Of a DNA stretch of 64,000 bases, positions 8,869 to 18,335 are shown piece after piece. The stretch covers positions 558,001 through 622,000 of the forward strand of contig NZ_CP015992.1 of the NCBI RefSeq assembly GCF_001708505.1, read 5' to 3'. The notes under the pieces are model-generated. The model was given only the letters and a program-made list of their open reading frames with translations. It made no database searches and was not told the DNA's origin. Made by a program: the position numbers and the translations under genes. Position 1 is the first letter of the stretch. Each line of letters begins with the position of its first letter. This DNA comes from Pseudomonas sp. TCU-HL1. Its GTDB lineage: Bacteria; Pseudomonadota; Gammaproteobacteria; Pseudomonadales; Pseudomonadaceae.

Positions 8869-10073
8869 ACCTTCAATGCCTTGAGGCGCTCGCCCTTGAG
8901 CGCCTCGCCCAGTTCAGCGCCCGTGAGCCCCTTTTCCAGCAGTGGCTGTACCGACACCGCGCGGGCGACCGCGGCGGCGCCCAGCAGGTACGCCGCCTGG
9001 GGGTAGTCGCGCTGCTCAAGGCCGGTGCGACCTCGGGCATCCATCTCACTGGCGGCGACGAACTCTTCGAAGCGCTGCGGACGGCGGTAGACATCGAAGC
9101 TTTGCAGCAACTCCAGCAGGGTAGACGCGCGTAGCTCCAGGGCACGGTGAGCGTGGGTGTGATATTCGCCCACCAGCAGGGCCAGTTCCTGGCAATCGCG
9201 GGGCGCCTTGCAGCGTTCGTTGACGGCGTTGATCAGTTTCAGGCCGCGCTTTTCGTGGGCGATGTGCTGCGGCCACTCCTCTTCAGGCGTCAGGCCTTTT
9301 CCCAAGTCATGCAGCAGGCTGGCCCAGCGCACGGTCAGCGGCTGCCCGTGTTTGGCGCATTGGCGCAGGACGGCCAGTACATGGACGCCGGAGTCCACCT
9401 CGGGGTGATGCTTCGCCGGCTGCGGAACGCCGAACAGGCGATCCACTTCGGGTAACCAGGCGGCAAGGGCGCCGCAGTCACGCAGTACCTGGATGAATAC
9501 ATCCGGGCGCGGCTCCATCAGGGCGCGGGAGACTTCCTTCCAGCTGCGTTCCGGGGTCAGGGCGTCCAGCTCGCCGGATTCGGCGATCTGTCGCATCAGC
9601 GCGAGGGTTTCTTCGGCGACCTGGAAGCCCAGCGGTGCATAGCGGGCGGCGAAGCGCGCCACGCGGAGCACGCGCAGCGGGTCTTCCGCAAAGGCAGGGG
9701 AGACATGGCGCAATACCCGGTCTTCCAGGTCGCGTTGGCCGCCATAGGGGTCGAAGAGGTTGCCCTGGCCGTCCTCGGCCATGGCATTGACGGTGAGGTC
9801 GCGGCGGATGAGGTCCTGTTCCAGGCTCACGTCCGGGCTGGCGTAGAAGGTGAAGCCGCCATAGCCACGACCGCTCTTGCGCTCAGTGCGGGCGAGGGCG
9901 TATTCCTCGCCGCTTTGGGGGTGCAAGAATACCGGGAAGTCCGCCCCGACTGGGCGGAAACCCTGCTCCAGCATCTCTTCGGCGGTGGCGCCCACCACGA
10001 CCCAGTCGTTCTCGGTTATTGGGCGATTCAACAGGCGGTCGCGTACCGCGCCACCGACTTTGTATATCTGCAT
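8841..10073 (-). CDS. cca: Multifunctional CCA tRNA nucleotidyltransferase
   Basis: Cca adds or repairs the 3'-CCA end of tRNAs. It is 410 residues from the ATG at 10073 (MQIYKVGGAVRDRLL); the open frame runs further upstream but lacks homology there. It shows the class II nucleotidyltransferase head (GGAVRD; FRPVGADFPVFLHP), the RRDLTVNAMA motif, and a C-terminal HD phosphohydrolase domain (ASLLHDLGKG, HEKRG). It is probably the bifunctional nucleotidyltransferase/phosphatase form of gammaproteobacteria. Confidence 0.96.
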   Translation of the reverse strand: MQIYKVGGAVRDRLLNRPITENDWVVVGATAEEMLEQGFRPVGADFPVFLHPQSGEEYALARTERKSGRGYGGFTFYASPDVSLEQDLIRRDLTVNAMAEDGQGNLFDPYGGQRDLEDRVLRHVSPAFAEDPLRVLRVARFAARYAPLGFQVAEETLALMRQIAESGELDALTPERSWKEVSRALMEPRPDVFIQVLRDCGALAAWLPEVDRLFGVPQPAKHHPEVDSGVHVLAVLRQCAKHGQPLTVRWASLLHDLGKGLTPEEEWPQHIAHEKRGLKLINAVNERCKAPRDCQELALLVGEYHTHAHRALELRASTLLELLQSFDVYRRPQRFEEFVAASEMDARGRTGLEQRDYPQAAYLLGAAAVARAVSVQPLLEKGLTGAELGEALKGERLKALKVYKESGGKA

Positions 10074-10104
10074 GCTTGCCTCCGTGGCTGCGGAGGATAG
10101 CAGC

Positions 10105-10614
10105 CTAGCGGGCTGCGGGGACCTGCTCGACCAGGGCTCGCACCGTGTTTTGCAAGAGTTCGGCGCTGTCCCGGGACGGGCTGAGGCCGGTGCTGGCCAG
10201 GCCCTCCCAGAGCACTTCGCCGGCGGGGTCGGTAATACGCAGGCGCAAGGTGCCGGTTTCATCACGCAGAAGGTGAATGGCCTGGTAGGGGCCGAGTGGG
10301 CTGGGCGGTGCCTGGTCCGCCTTGAACACCAGCGGCTGGTCGGTCACTGCCAGCCAGTAGTAAACCCGCAGCTGGGCATCACTGTTGGCGCGGTAGCCGC
10401 GCTGCTGAAGGCCCTGGCTGATCAGCGGGCCGAGCTCGGCGTAGCGCTCGCGGTGCGGCAGCTCACCCTCGATAGCGAGGTCCGGCGGCACCATTTCGTA
10501 GCGTGTCCGGCCCTCCAGTCCGGCTGTTGCCGGCTGCAGGACATGAACCTGCGGAACTGTTGTGGAGCAGGTTGCCAGGACCAGGCACAGCAGCAGGACG
10601 AGGAACAGGCGCAT
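10105..10614 (-). CDS. Putative lipoprotein, DUF4136-like
   Basis: This 169-residue protein starts MRLFLVLLLCLVLATC, a signal peptide with a plausible but atypical lipobox (LATC, Thr before Cys). The rest resembles DUF4136 envelope lipoproteins (VYYWLAVTDQ, GTLRLRITDPAGEVLWEG). It lies between cca and spoVR, the position of PA0585 in P. aeruginosa. Its function is unknown. It is probably an outer-membrane or periplasmic-face lipoprotein. Confidence 0.75.
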   Translation of the reverse strand: MRLFLVLLLCLVLATCSTTVPQVHVLQPATAGLEGRTRYEMVPPDLAIEGELPHRERYAELGPLISQGLQQRGYRANSDAQLRVYYWLAVTDQPLVFKADQAPPSPLGPYQAIHLLRDETGTLRLRITDPAGEVLWEGLASTGLSPSRDSAELLQNTVRALVEQVPAAR

Positions 10615-10679
10615 CTGAGGGCGGCTCCCATAGAGGATTAGCCGCATGCTCGGTCTCGGCCGGGCACGCGGTCAACCGA

Positions 10680-12245
10680 TCAAATGGGCGGAATGATCAG
10701 GTCCAGGCGAGGGTATTCCCCGTCCTCAGTGCGTTCCCCCTTTGGGGGGACATGGTGGCTCCCGGTGATCTGTTCGCCGTGGCGGGTCTCGAGATGGATG
10801 TCGAAGCCCCAGAGTCGGTGCAGGTGCTTGAGCACTTCGTCGGTGGAGTCCCCAAGGGGTTTGCGGTCGTGCTGCTGGTGGCGCAGGGTCAGTGAGCGAT
10901 CGCCGCGGCGGTCTACGCTCCAGATCTGCACGTTGGGCTCGCGGTTGCCTAGGTTGTACTGGGCTGCCAGGGTTTCTCGGATCAGGCGGTAACCCTGCTC
11001 GTCATGGATCGCCGGGACCAGCAGTTCGTCCTTCTGGTCATCGTCGAGGACGCTGAACAGCTTGAGGTCGCGGATCACCTTGGGCGAGAGGAACTGCAGG
11101 ATGAAGCTTTCGTCCTTGAAGCTGCTCATGGCGAACTTGAGGGTGGATAGCCAGTCGCTGCCGGCGATGTCCGGGAACCAGTGCCTGTCCTCCTCGGTTG
11201 GGTCCTCGCAGATGCGGCGAATGTCCCTGTACATGGCGAAGCCCAGGGCATAGGGGTTGATGCCGCTGTAGTAGGGGCTGTCGAAGGGTGGCTGGTAGAC
11301 GACGCTGGTGTGCGACTGCAGGAACTCCATCATGAAGCCGTCGGTGACCAGGCCCTCGTCGTACAGGTCGTTCATCAGGGTGTAGTGCCAGAAGGTGGCC
11401 CAGCCTTCGTTCATCACCTGGGTCTGGCGCTGCGGATAGAAGTACTGGGCGATCTTGCGCACGATGCGCACCACTTCCCGTTGCCAGGGCTCGAGCAGCG
11501 GCGCGTGTTTCTCGATGAAGTAGAGGATGTTTTCCTGCGGCTCGGCCGGGAAGCGCTGGTTGTCCTTGTCGCCACCCTTGCCGGCGCCTTTGGGAATGGT
11601 GCGCCAGAGGTCGTTGATCTGCTTCTGCAGGTGTTCCTCGCGCTCTTTCTGGCGACGTCGTTCTTCTTCGGCCGAGATGGGGTAGGGGCGCTTGTAGCGG
11701 TCGACGCCGTAGTTCATCAGGGCGTGGCAGGAGTCCAGCAGGTCTTCTACCGCGTCGATACCGTGGCGCTCCTCGCACTGCATGATGTACTGCTTGGCAA
11801 ACACCAGGTAGTCGATGATCGAGCTGGCGTCGGTCCAGGTGCGGAACAGGTAGTTGCCCTTGAAGAAGCTGTTGTGGCCATAGCAGGCGTGCGCGATCAC
11901 CAGCGCCTGCATGGTGATGGTGTTCTCCTCCATGAGGTAGGCGATGCAAGGGTCGGAGTTGATGACGATCTCGTAGGCCAGCCCCATCTGGCCGCGCGAA
12001 TAGCCTTTCTCGGTGGCCAGGAAGTGCTTGCCATAGGACCAGTGGTGGTAGCCAATTGGCATGCCGACCGAGGCGTAGGCGTCCATCATCTGCTCGGCGC
12101 TGATCACCTCGATCTGGTTCGGGTAGGTGTCCAGCGCATAGCGCTCGGCGATGCGGCTGATCTCGCGGTCGTAGGTGCGGATCAGGTCAAAGGTCCACTC
12201 GGACCCCGTGGAAATGGGCTTGCGTTCCTTCTTGCTGGCAGTCAT
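10680..12245 (-). CDS. spoVR: SpoVR family protein
   Basis: The 521 residues match the SpoVR family (E. coli YcgB). The family is widespread and named for a sporulation phenotype in Bacillus, but the biochemical role is unproven. His- and Glu-rich conserved segments are visible, including HWSYGKHFLATE, YELVINSDPCIAYLMEEN-like text near residue 95, HACYGHNSFFKGNYLF, and MNEGWATFWHYTLMNDL. It follows yeaH by 12 nt as the last gene of the prkA-yeaH-spoVR set, a stress-associated unit in Gammaproteobacteria. Confidence 0.95.
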   Translation of the reverse strand: MTASKKERKPISTGSEWTFDLIRTYDREISRIAERYALDTYPNQIEVISAEQMMDAYASVGMPIGYHHWSYGKHFLATEKGYSRGQMGLAYEIVINSDPCIAYLMEENTITMQALVIAHACYGHNSFFKGNYLFRTWTDASSIIDYLVFAKQYIMQCEERHGIDAVEDLLDSCHALMNYGVDRYKRPYPISAEEERRRQKEREEHLQKQINDLWRTIPKGAGKGGDKDNQRFPAEPQENILYFIEKHAPLLEPWQREVVRIVRKIAQYFYPQRQTQVMNEGWATFWHYTLMNDLYDEGLVTDGFMMEFLQSHTSVVYQPPFDSPYYSGINPYALGFAMYRDIRRICEDPTEEDRHWFPDIAGSDWLSTLKFAMSSFKDESFILQFLSPKVIRDLKLFSVLDDDQKDELLVPAIHDEQGYRLIRETLAAQYNLGNREPNVQIWSVDRRGDRSLTLRHQQHDRKPLGDSTDEVLKHLHRLWGFDIHLETRHGEQITGSHHVPPKGERTEDGEYPRLDLIIPPI

Positions 12246-12257
12246 GTCACGCCTCCC

Positions 12258-13529
12258 TCAGGTCACGAGCCGGCGCTGGAAGAGCTCGCGGAACACCGGG
12301 TAGATATCCGCCGTCGAAACGATCTGTTGTTGGGCGAAGGTATCGCCGAACGTCTCGCAGACCTGCTCGTACTCGTACCACAGCGCCTGGTGCTCGCGCG
12401 GGGTGATCTCGACGTAGGTGTAGTACTGCACGAACGGCATGATCTGCTTGATCAGGATATCCCGGCAGATGGGTGAATCGTCGTTCCAGTTGTCGCCATC
12501 CGAGGCCTGGGCGGCGTAGATGTTCCATTCATTGATCGGGTAGCGCTCGGCCATGATCTCCTGCATGAGCTTTAGCGCGCTGGAGACGATGGTGCCGCCG
12601 GTTTCCCGGGAATAGAAGAACTCCTCCTCGTCCACCTCGCGGGCGCTGGTGTGGTGGCGGATGAACACGACCTCGATCTTGTCGTAATTCCGCTTGAGGA
12701 AGAGGTACAGGAGGATGAAGAAGCGCTTGGCGATGTCCTTGGTGGCCTGGGTCATGGAGCCGGAGACGTCCATCAGGCAGAACATCACCGCCTTGGACGA
12801 CGGGTTGGGCTGTTTGACCAGCAGGTTGTATTTGAGGTCGAAGGTGTCGAGATAGGGAACGCGCTCGATCCTGGCGCGAAGCTTCGCGATTTCTGTCTCA
12901 AGTTCCTGGATATCACCGAAGTTATCCGGTTCCTCGCGTTTCAGGCGCTCCAGTTCGGCTTTCGCTTCCTTCAGCTTGCCGCGGCTGGTCCCGGACAGGG
13001 CGATACGCCGGGCATGGGCCGAGCGCAGGGTGCGGACGATATTGATGCGCGAGGGGTTGCCTTCGTTGCTGATGCCCGCGCGCACCGTCTTGAAGGTGTC
13101 GGCGCCGGTAAGGTGGCGTTTGACCAGGTTGGGCAGTTCGAGGTCCTCGAACATGAAGTCGAGGAACTCCTCCTGGGTGATCTGGAAGACGAAGTCGTCC
13201 ATCCCTTCGCCCTGGTTGCTGGCCTTGCCGCCACCGCCGCGGCCGCCGCCGCCCTGGGGCCGTGGAATGCGGTCACCGGTGGTGAATTCCTTGTTGCCGG
13301 GGTGGACGATAGTCTGCCGGCCACCACGGCCGTGGTGCAGGACGGGCTCGTCGATATCGCGGCCGGGAATGCTGATCTGTTCGCCATGCTCCATGTCGGT
13401 GATGGAACGGCGGCTGATAGCCTCCTCCACGGCCTTCTTGATGTGCTCGCGGTAGCGGCGCAGGAACCGTTGGCGGTTCACTGTGCTCTTGTTCTTGCCG
13501 TTCAAACGCCTGTCGATGACGTAGCTCAT
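12258..13529 (-). CDS. yeaH: YeaH/YhbH family protein (UPF0229, vWA-like)
   Basis: The 423 residues start MSYVIDRRLNGKNKSTVNRQ, as in YeaH. A Gly-rich linker (GGGGRGGGGKASNQ) precedes a von Willebrand A-type domain. CLMDVSGSMTQATKDIAKRF is the metal-ion-dependent adhesion motif DxSxS. The protein is thought to act with the PrkA kinase/protease-like protein in stress and nutrient adaptation. It is flanked by prkA upstream and spoVR downstream on the same strand. Confidence 0.95.
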   Translation of the reverse strand: MSYVIDRRLNGKNKSTVNRQRFLRRYREHIKKAVEEAISRRSITDMEHGEQISIPGRDIDEPVLHHGRGGRQTIVHPGNKEFTTGDRIPRPQGGGGRGGGGKASNQGEGMDDFVFQITQEEFLDFMFEDLELPNLVKRHLTGADTFKTVRAGISNEGNPSRINIVRTLRSAHARRIALSGTSRGKLKEAKAELERLKREEPDNFGDIQELETEIAKLRARIERVPYLDTFDLKYNLLVKQPNPSSKAVMFCLMDVSGSMTQATKDIAKRFFILLYLFLKRNYDKIEVVFIRHHTSAREVDEEEFFYSRETGGTIVSSALKLMQEIMAERYPINEWNIYAAQASDGDNWNDDSPICRDILIKQIMPFVQYYTYVEITPREHQALWYEYEQVCETFGDTFAQQQIVSTADIYPVFRELFQRRLVT

Positions 13530-13544
13530 AGGCCCCTCCGGGGA

Positions 13545-13625
13545 GCTTCAGGCTGCAAGGCACGGAGGACGCCGTACGATACGGCGCCTCCGGCTGGCGT
13601 GTCCCTGGCTTGCAGCTTGAGACTG
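13545..13625. repeat. Interrupted inverted repeat between prkA and yeaH
   Basis: Arms of the type CTTCAGGCTGCAAG and CTTGCAGCTTGAG enclose a second pair (CGGAGGACGCCGT / ACGGCGCCTCCG). The layout resembles dispersed Pseudomonas intergenic palindromes. It fills most of the 98-nt gap and could form a transcript hairpin that lowers yeaH-spoVR expression relative to prkA. Confidence 0.55.
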
Positions 13626-13627
13626 TT

Positions 13628-15550
13628 TTACTGCGACTTGCGTACCCGCAGGTACCATTCGGACAGCAGGCGTACCTGTTTCTCCGTATAGCCGCGCTCG
13701 ACCATGCGCTTGACGAAGTCGTTGTGCTTCTGTTGCTCCTCCTTGCTGCCTTTGGCGTTGAAGCTGATGACCGGCAGAAGATCCTCGGTGTTGGAGAACA
13801 TTTTCTTCTCGATGACCACGCGCAGCTTCTCGTAGCTGAGCCAACTGGGGTTCTTGCCGTTGTTGTTGGCCCGGGCGCGCAGCACGAAGTTGACGATCTC
13901 GTTGCGGAAATCCTTCGGGTTGCTGATGCCGGCCGGTTTCTCGATCTTCTCCAGTTCCTCGTTCAGGGCCACGCGGTTGAGAATCTCGCCGGTTTCCGGG
14001 TCGCGGTATTCCTGGTCCTGGATCCAGAAGTCCGCGTACAGCACGTAGCGGTCGAAGATGTTCTGGCCGTACTCGCTGTAGGACTCGAGGTAGGCGGTCT
14101 GGATTTCCTTGCCGATGAACTCGATGTAGCGCGGCGCCAGGTATTCCTTGATGAAGCGCAGGTAGCGCTCACGCATTTCGGCCGGGAACTGTTCCTGCTC
14201 GATCTGTTGCTCCAGTACATAAAGCAGATGCACCGGGTTGGCGGCGACTTCGTGCGGGTCGAAGTTGAACACCTTGGAGAGAATCTTGAAGGCGAAGCGG
14301 GTCGACAGGCCGTTCATGCCTTCGTCCACGCCCGCTGCATCGCGGTATTCCTGGATCGACTTCGCCTTGGGGTCGGTGTCCTTCAGGTTCTCGCCGTCGT
14401 AGACGCGCATCTTCGAATAGATGTTGGAGTTCTCCGGCTCCTTCAAGCGCGACAGTACCGAGAATTGCCCCAGCATGCGCAGGGTGTCGGGTGCGCAGTG
14501 GGCGTGGGCCAGGGAGCTGCTAACGAGCAGCTTGTCGTAGATCTTGATCTCGTCGACCACGCGAAGGCAGTAGGGCACCTTGACGATGTAGATACGGTCG
14601 ATAAAGGCTTCGTTGTTCTTGTTGTTACGGAAGCTGTGCCATTCCGATTCGTTGGAGTGGGCCAGGATGATACCGCTGAAGGGCAGCCCGCCCAGGCCCT
14701 CGGTGCTGTTGTAGTTGCCTTCCTGGGTGGCGGTCAGCAACGGGTGCAGCACCTTTATTGGTGCCTTGAACATCTCGACGAATTCCATCAGGCCCTGGTT
14801 GGACCGGCACAGCGCGCCCGAATAGCTGTAAGCGTCGGCATCGTTCTGCGGGAATTCTTCCAGCTTGCGGATATCCACCTTGCCCACGAGGGCGGAAATG
14901 TCCTGGTTGTTCTCGTCACCGGGTTCAGTCTTGGCGATGGCGACCTGGTTGAGGATCGAGGGGTAGAGTTTGACCACGCGGAACTTGCTGATGTCGCCAC
15001 CGAACTCGTTGAGGCGTTTGGTGGCCCAGGGTGAGATCACTGTACGCAAATAGCGGCGCGGGATGCCGTATTCCTCTTCGAGGATGGCGCCGTCTTCATC
15101 TGCGTTGAATAGCCCCAGCGGTGACTCGAACACTGGCGATCCTTTGATGGCGTAGAACGGGACGCGCTCCATGAGCTGCTTCAGTTTCTCCGCCAGGGAG
15201 GATTTGCCACCACCGACCGGACCGAGGAGGTAAAGGATCTGTTTCTTCTCTTCCAGGCCTTGGGCGGCGTGGCGGTAGTAGGAAACGATCTGGTCGATGC
15301 ACTCTTCCATGCCATGGAAGTCGGCAAAGGCCGGATAGCGGCGGATCACCTTGTTCGAGAAAATCCGCGACAGCCTCGGGTCAAGCGAGGTATCGAGCAG
15401 TTCCGGGTCACCGATGGCCATGAGCATACGTTCGGCGGCGGTGGCGTAGGCACTGCGGTCCTGTTTGCACAGGTCCAGGTATTCCTGAAGGGAATATTCC
15501 TCCTGGCGAGTCGCTTCGAAGCGCTGTTGGAAGTGGCTGAAAATGCTCAT
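13628..15550 (-). CDS. prkA: PrkA family AAA+ protein (YeaG)
   Basis: The 640 residues match PrkA/YeaG, which has been described as a Ser kinase and more recently as a Lon-like AAA+ protein. The Walker A motif GPVGGGKSSLAEKLK is near residue 105, with a following AAA-type core (GIILAHSNESEW) and the C-terminal PrkA domain. It is first in the prkA-yeaH-spoVR set. The 286-nt upstream gap gives room for its own promoter. Confidence 0.96.
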   Translation of the reverse strand: MSIFSHFQQRFEATRQEEYSLQEYLDLCKQDRSAYATAAERMLMAIGDPELLDTSLDPRLSRIFSNKVIRRYPAFADFHGMEECIDQIVSYYRHAAQGLEEKKQILYLLGPVGGGKSSLAEKLKQLMERVPFYAIKGSPVFESPLGLFNADEDGAILEEEYGIPRRYLRTVISPWATKRLNEFGGDISKFRVVKLYPSILNQVAIAKTEPGDENNQDISALVGKVDIRKLEEFPQNDADAYSYSGALCRSNQGLMEFVEMFKAPIKVLHPLLTATQEGNYNSTEGLGGLPFSGIILAHSNESEWHSFRNNKNNEAFIDRIYIVKVPYCLRVVDEIKIYDKLLVSSSLAHAHCAPDTLRMLGQFSVLSRLKEPENSNIYSKMRVYDGENLKDTDPKAKSIQEYRDAAGVDEGMNGLSTRFAFKILSKVFNFDPHEVAANPVHLLYVLEQQIEQEQFPAEMRERYLRFIKEYLAPRYIEFIGKEIQTAYLESYSEYGQNIFDRYVLYADFWIQDQEYRDPETGEILNRVALNEELEKIEKPAGISNPKDFRNEIVNFVLRARANNNGKNPSWLSYEKLRVVIEKKMFSNTEDLLPVISFNAKGSKEEQQKHNDFVKRMVERGYTEKQVRLLSEWYLRVRKSQ

Positions 15551-15836
15551 GACGTCACCTCGCTGGAATCAGAAAGCCGGCGCGGGGTCGGTTGTGCGGG
15601 TGCGGGCAGTCAGCCGAAGAAGGTCGGCCGATGAAAATCCCCCAAAACACCTAATGGTCGCTGCCGATGGCCCGGAACCGGTGTACCGGCTCTCCCCTTT
15701 TTTGGATGGCCTGAGCTAAGAGTAGTTCGTAATCGGCAAGGTCAAGCAGGGCGGAACGATAACAAGGGATTACCGTCCGTCGGGGAGTTGGTGCTAAGCC
15801 AGTGGTGACGCGGGGTTGCGCCCCGCGGAAAAATTT
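15551..15836. promoter_or_regulatory. Intergenic region upstream of prkA, with a hairpin after glpE
   Basis: There is no gene here. It must hold the prkA promoter, reading leftward. Next to glpE a stem CGCGGGG/CCCCGCG (about 15810-15831) sits beside an AAAAATTTTT run and may end the glpE transcript. No sigma-54 consensus was recognised by eye. Confidence 0.4.
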
Positions 15837-16166
15837 TTATTCGACGTTGCCCTGGGCGACATCCTCGGGATAGACGCTGCGCCAGAGCTCGAAACCGCCG
15901 TCGAGGCTGTAGACCTCGGAGAAGCCCTGATGCGCGAGATAGGCGGCAGCGCTCTGGCTGGAGTTGCCGTGGTAGCAGGCGACGATCAGCGGCTTGTCGA
16001 AGTCGGCCTTGGTGATGAAGTCGGCCAGGGAGTGGTTGTCCAGGTGATGCGAGCCGCTGATATGGCCAAGCGCAAAGCTTTGCGGGTCACGGATGTCGAC
16101 CACAACGGCGCCCTGTTCGCGCAGGGTCTGGGCCTGTTCGGGGGCGATGCGTTGGAATTCACTCAT
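15837..16166 (-). CDS. glpE: Thiosulfate sulfurtransferase GlpE
   Basis: This is a single-domain rhodanese that transfers sulfur from thiosulfate to cyanide or another thiol acceptor. The 109 residues carry the active-site loop ACYHGNSS with catalytic C64. The N-terminal half holds the rhodanese motif VVVDIRDPQSFALGHISG. It overlaps the end of apaH by 8 nt on the same strand, so it is probably co-transcribed with the apaH-apaG-ksgA group. Confidence 0.95.
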   Translation of the reverse strand: MSEFQRIAPEQAQTLREQGAVVVDIRDPQSFALGHISGSHHLDNHSLADFITKADFDKPLIVACYHGNSSQSAAAYLAHQGFSEVYSLDGGFELWRSVYPEDVAQGNVE

Positions 16167-16986
16167 GGCGGTTCTCCTCGCAGCTGCAACTGATGCGTTC
16201 GCCGCTGTCGATGTTCAATAGGGTCATGGAGCCGCCCCAGACACAGCCGGTGTCAAGGGCGTAAAGGCCGGGTTCGTTGCACTTGCCTTCCAGGGCTGCC
16301 CAGTGGCCGAAGATGATCTTCTGGCCACGGGTCTTGCGTTCGGGAAAGCTGAACCAGGGTGCATAACCGGGCGGGGCGGTTTCAAGGCCCTCCTTGGACT
16401 TGAGGTCCAGGGTGCCGTCGGCGCGGCAGAAGCGCATGCGGGTGAGGTAGTTGGTGATGACCCGGAGCCGGGTTGCGCCGTGCAGGTCCTTGTCCCACTT
16501 GGCCGGCTCGTTCCCATACATACCGTCGAGGAAGAGTGGAAGGCGAGCGTCGTCCTGCAGCGCTTCTTCCACTTCGGCCGCGCGCTTGAGGGCCTTGCGC
16601 AGCGTCCACTGAGGCGGAATGCCCGCGTGGACCAGGGCGACATCCCGTTGCTCGTCGTAATGCAGCAGCTTCTGCCGGCGCAGCCAGTCGAGCAGCTCCG
16701 CGCTATCCGGCGCCTCGATGATTTCGCGCAGGGTGTCGGCCTTGCGCAGGCGTTCGATGTTGTTGGCAGCAGCCAGCAGATGCAGGTCGTGGTTGCCGAG
16801 TACGCATACCACCGAATCACGGATGGAATAGAGGAAGCGCAGCGTCTCCAGGGACTTGGGGCCACGGTTGACCAGATCCCCCACCAGCCACAGTTCGTCG
16901 TTCGCTGGATCGAAGTGGACCTGCTCCAGGAGGCACTTCAGCTGATCGAGGCAGCCCTGGAGGTCGCCGACCGCATAAGCCGTCAT
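16159..16986 (-). CDS. apaH: Symmetrical bis(5'-nucleosyl)-tetraphosphatase ApaH
   Basis: ApaH hydrolyses Ap4A to two ADP and removes Np4-type caps from RNA. It is 275 residues from the ATG at 16986 (MTAYAVGDLQGCLDQL). The metallophosphatase motifs are all present: GDLQGC, GDLVNRGP and GNHDLH. The upstream extension of the open frame is not conserved. It is in the order ksgA-apaG-apaH-glpE, as in other Gammaproteobacteria. Confidence 0.97.
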   Translation of the reverse strand: MTAYAVGDLQGCLDQLKCLLEQVHFDPANDELWLVGDLVNRGPKSLETLRFLYSIRDSVVCVLGNHDLHLLAAANNIERLRKADTLREIIEAPDSAELLDWLRRQKLLHYDEQRDVALVHAGIPPQWTLRKALKRAAEVEEALQDDARLPLFLDGMYGNEPAKWDKDLHGATRLRVITNYLTRMRFCRADGTLDLKSKEGLETAPPGYAPWFSFPERKTRGQKIIFGHWAALEGKCNEPGLYALDTGCVWGGSMTLLNIDSGERISCSCEENRHE

Positions 16987-16996
16987 TCCGGTGCCC

Positions 16997-17377
16997 TCAA
17001 TGCAGCGAGCCGGGAACGGCAAGACGGAAGGGCGCGATGATGGCGTCGAAGCGCTTGCCGTCATCGGCGACCATCTGGTAGCTGCCTTGCATGCTACCCA
17101 CTTGCGTGGCCATGACGGTGCCGCTGGTGTACGTGTGACTGGCGCCTGGCGCGATCAGGGGCTGCTGACCGACGACGCCGGCACCGCGGACTTCCTGAAC
17201 ATGGCCATCGCCATCGGTGATCACCCAGTGGCGAGTGAGCAGTTTGGCAGGCAACTCGCCATTGTTCTGGATGGTCACGGTATAGGCGAAGGCAAAGCGG
17301 TTCTCGTCCGGCTGGGATTGTTCCGGGAGGAAGCGGGTGGCGACGCTGACGTCGACCTGATAGCGAGAATCGGTCAC
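16997..17377 (-). CDS. apaG: Co2+/Mg2+ efflux protein ApaG
   Basis: The 126 residues form one ApaG domain, a fibronectin-III-like beta sandwich (YTVTIQNNGELPAKLLTRHW, GAGVVGQQPLIAPGASHTY). The family name reflects a cobalt-resistance phenotype in Salmonella; the molecular role is still unclear. It is 10 nt upstream of apaH and 30 nt downstream of ksgA, so it is surely in the same operon. Confidence 0.96.
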   Translation of the reverse strand: MTDSRYQVDVSVATRFLPEQSQPDENRFAFAYTVTIQNNGELPAKLLTRHWVITDGDGHVQEVRGAGVVGQQPLIAPGASHTYTSGTVMATQVGSMQGSYQMVADDGKRFDAIIAPFRLAVPGSLH

Positions 17378-17407
17378 GCGATGGCTCTCGAATAGCTGGG
17401 AATGAGT

Positions 17408-18214
17408 CTAGGGCTTGGGGGCGAAGGCGGCCAGTTGATCGGCCAGGCGGACGAAGGCGGCAAGGTCGAGCTGTTCCGGGCGAAGGCCGCCGTCGACGCC
17501 TGCGGCCTCGATGGACGCGGCGTCCAGCAGGCCCTTGAGCGTGTTGCGCAAGGTCTTGCGTCGCTGGTTGAAGGCTTCGCGCACTACCCGCTCCAGCAGC
17601 GCAGCGTCCTTGGCCGGGTGCGGCAATACCTCGTGAGGCACCAGCCGGACGATGGCCGAATCCACCTTGGGCGGTGGATTGAAGGCGCCCGGGCCGACGT
17701 TGAACAGGTGCTCCACGCGGCAGTGGTACTGGACCATGATCGACAGCCTTCCCCAGTCACCACCGCCAGGCTCGGCGGCCAGGCGCTCCACCACTTCCTT
17801 CTGGAGCATGAAGTGCATGTCGCGGATCAGGTCGGCGTGATCCAGCAGGTGGAAGATCAGTGGGGTCGAAATGTTGTACGGCAGATTGCCCACCACCCTC
17901 AGGCTTCGCGGTTCGGCGCCTAGCTGGCGGAAGTCGAACTTGAGCGCGTCACCCTGGTTGATGCGGAAGTTCGGCAACTGGCCGAACTTGTGCTGCAGGA
18001 TGGGGATCAGGTCCAGGTCCAGTTCGACCACATCGAGCTGGGCACCGCTGCTCAGCAGGCCTTCGGTCAGGGCGCCCTGGCCCGGGCCGATCTCCAGCAG
18101 GCGCTCGCCGGGGCGGGCGTGAATGCTGCGCAGGATGCGGTGGATAACGCCCGCATCGTGCAGGAAGTTCTGGCCGAAGCGCTTGCGCGCGCGGTGTTGA
18201 TAATGTTCGGACAT
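17408..18214 (-). CDS. rsmA: 16S rRNA dimethyladenosine transferase KsgA (RsmA)
   Basis: RsmA dimethylates A1518 and A1519 of 16S rRNA late in 30S assembly. The 268 residues carry FGQNFLHD at the N-terminus, the SAM-binding motif LEIGPGQGALTEGLL, and the catalytic NLPYNIST motif. It is located 122 nt after pdxA, with apaG following on the same strand. Confidence 0.98.
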   Translation of the reverse strand: MSEHYQHRARKRFGQNFLHDAGVIHRILRSIHARPGERLLEIGPGQGALTEGLLSSGAQLDVVELDLDLIPILQHKFGQLPNFRINQGDALKFDFRQLGAEPRSLRVVGNLPYNISTPLIFHLLDHADLIRDMHFMLQKEVVERLAAEPGGGDWGRLSIMVQYHCRVEHLFNVGPGAFNPPPKVDSAIVRLVPHEVLPHPAKDAALLERVVREAFNQRRKTLRNTLKGLLDAASIEAAGVDGGLRPEQLDLAAFVRLADQLAAFAPKP

Positions 18215-18335
18215 CGAAGGCTCCAGGCCTTGTGGCCAGGCACGGGGCCTGGCGTGGAAACTGAGCCGCGTAGTCTATCAGGCGCCAGAGCGCGCCGCCT
18301 GTGGCGTTGCCGCGAAAGCGCCGCTGTTCGCTCGT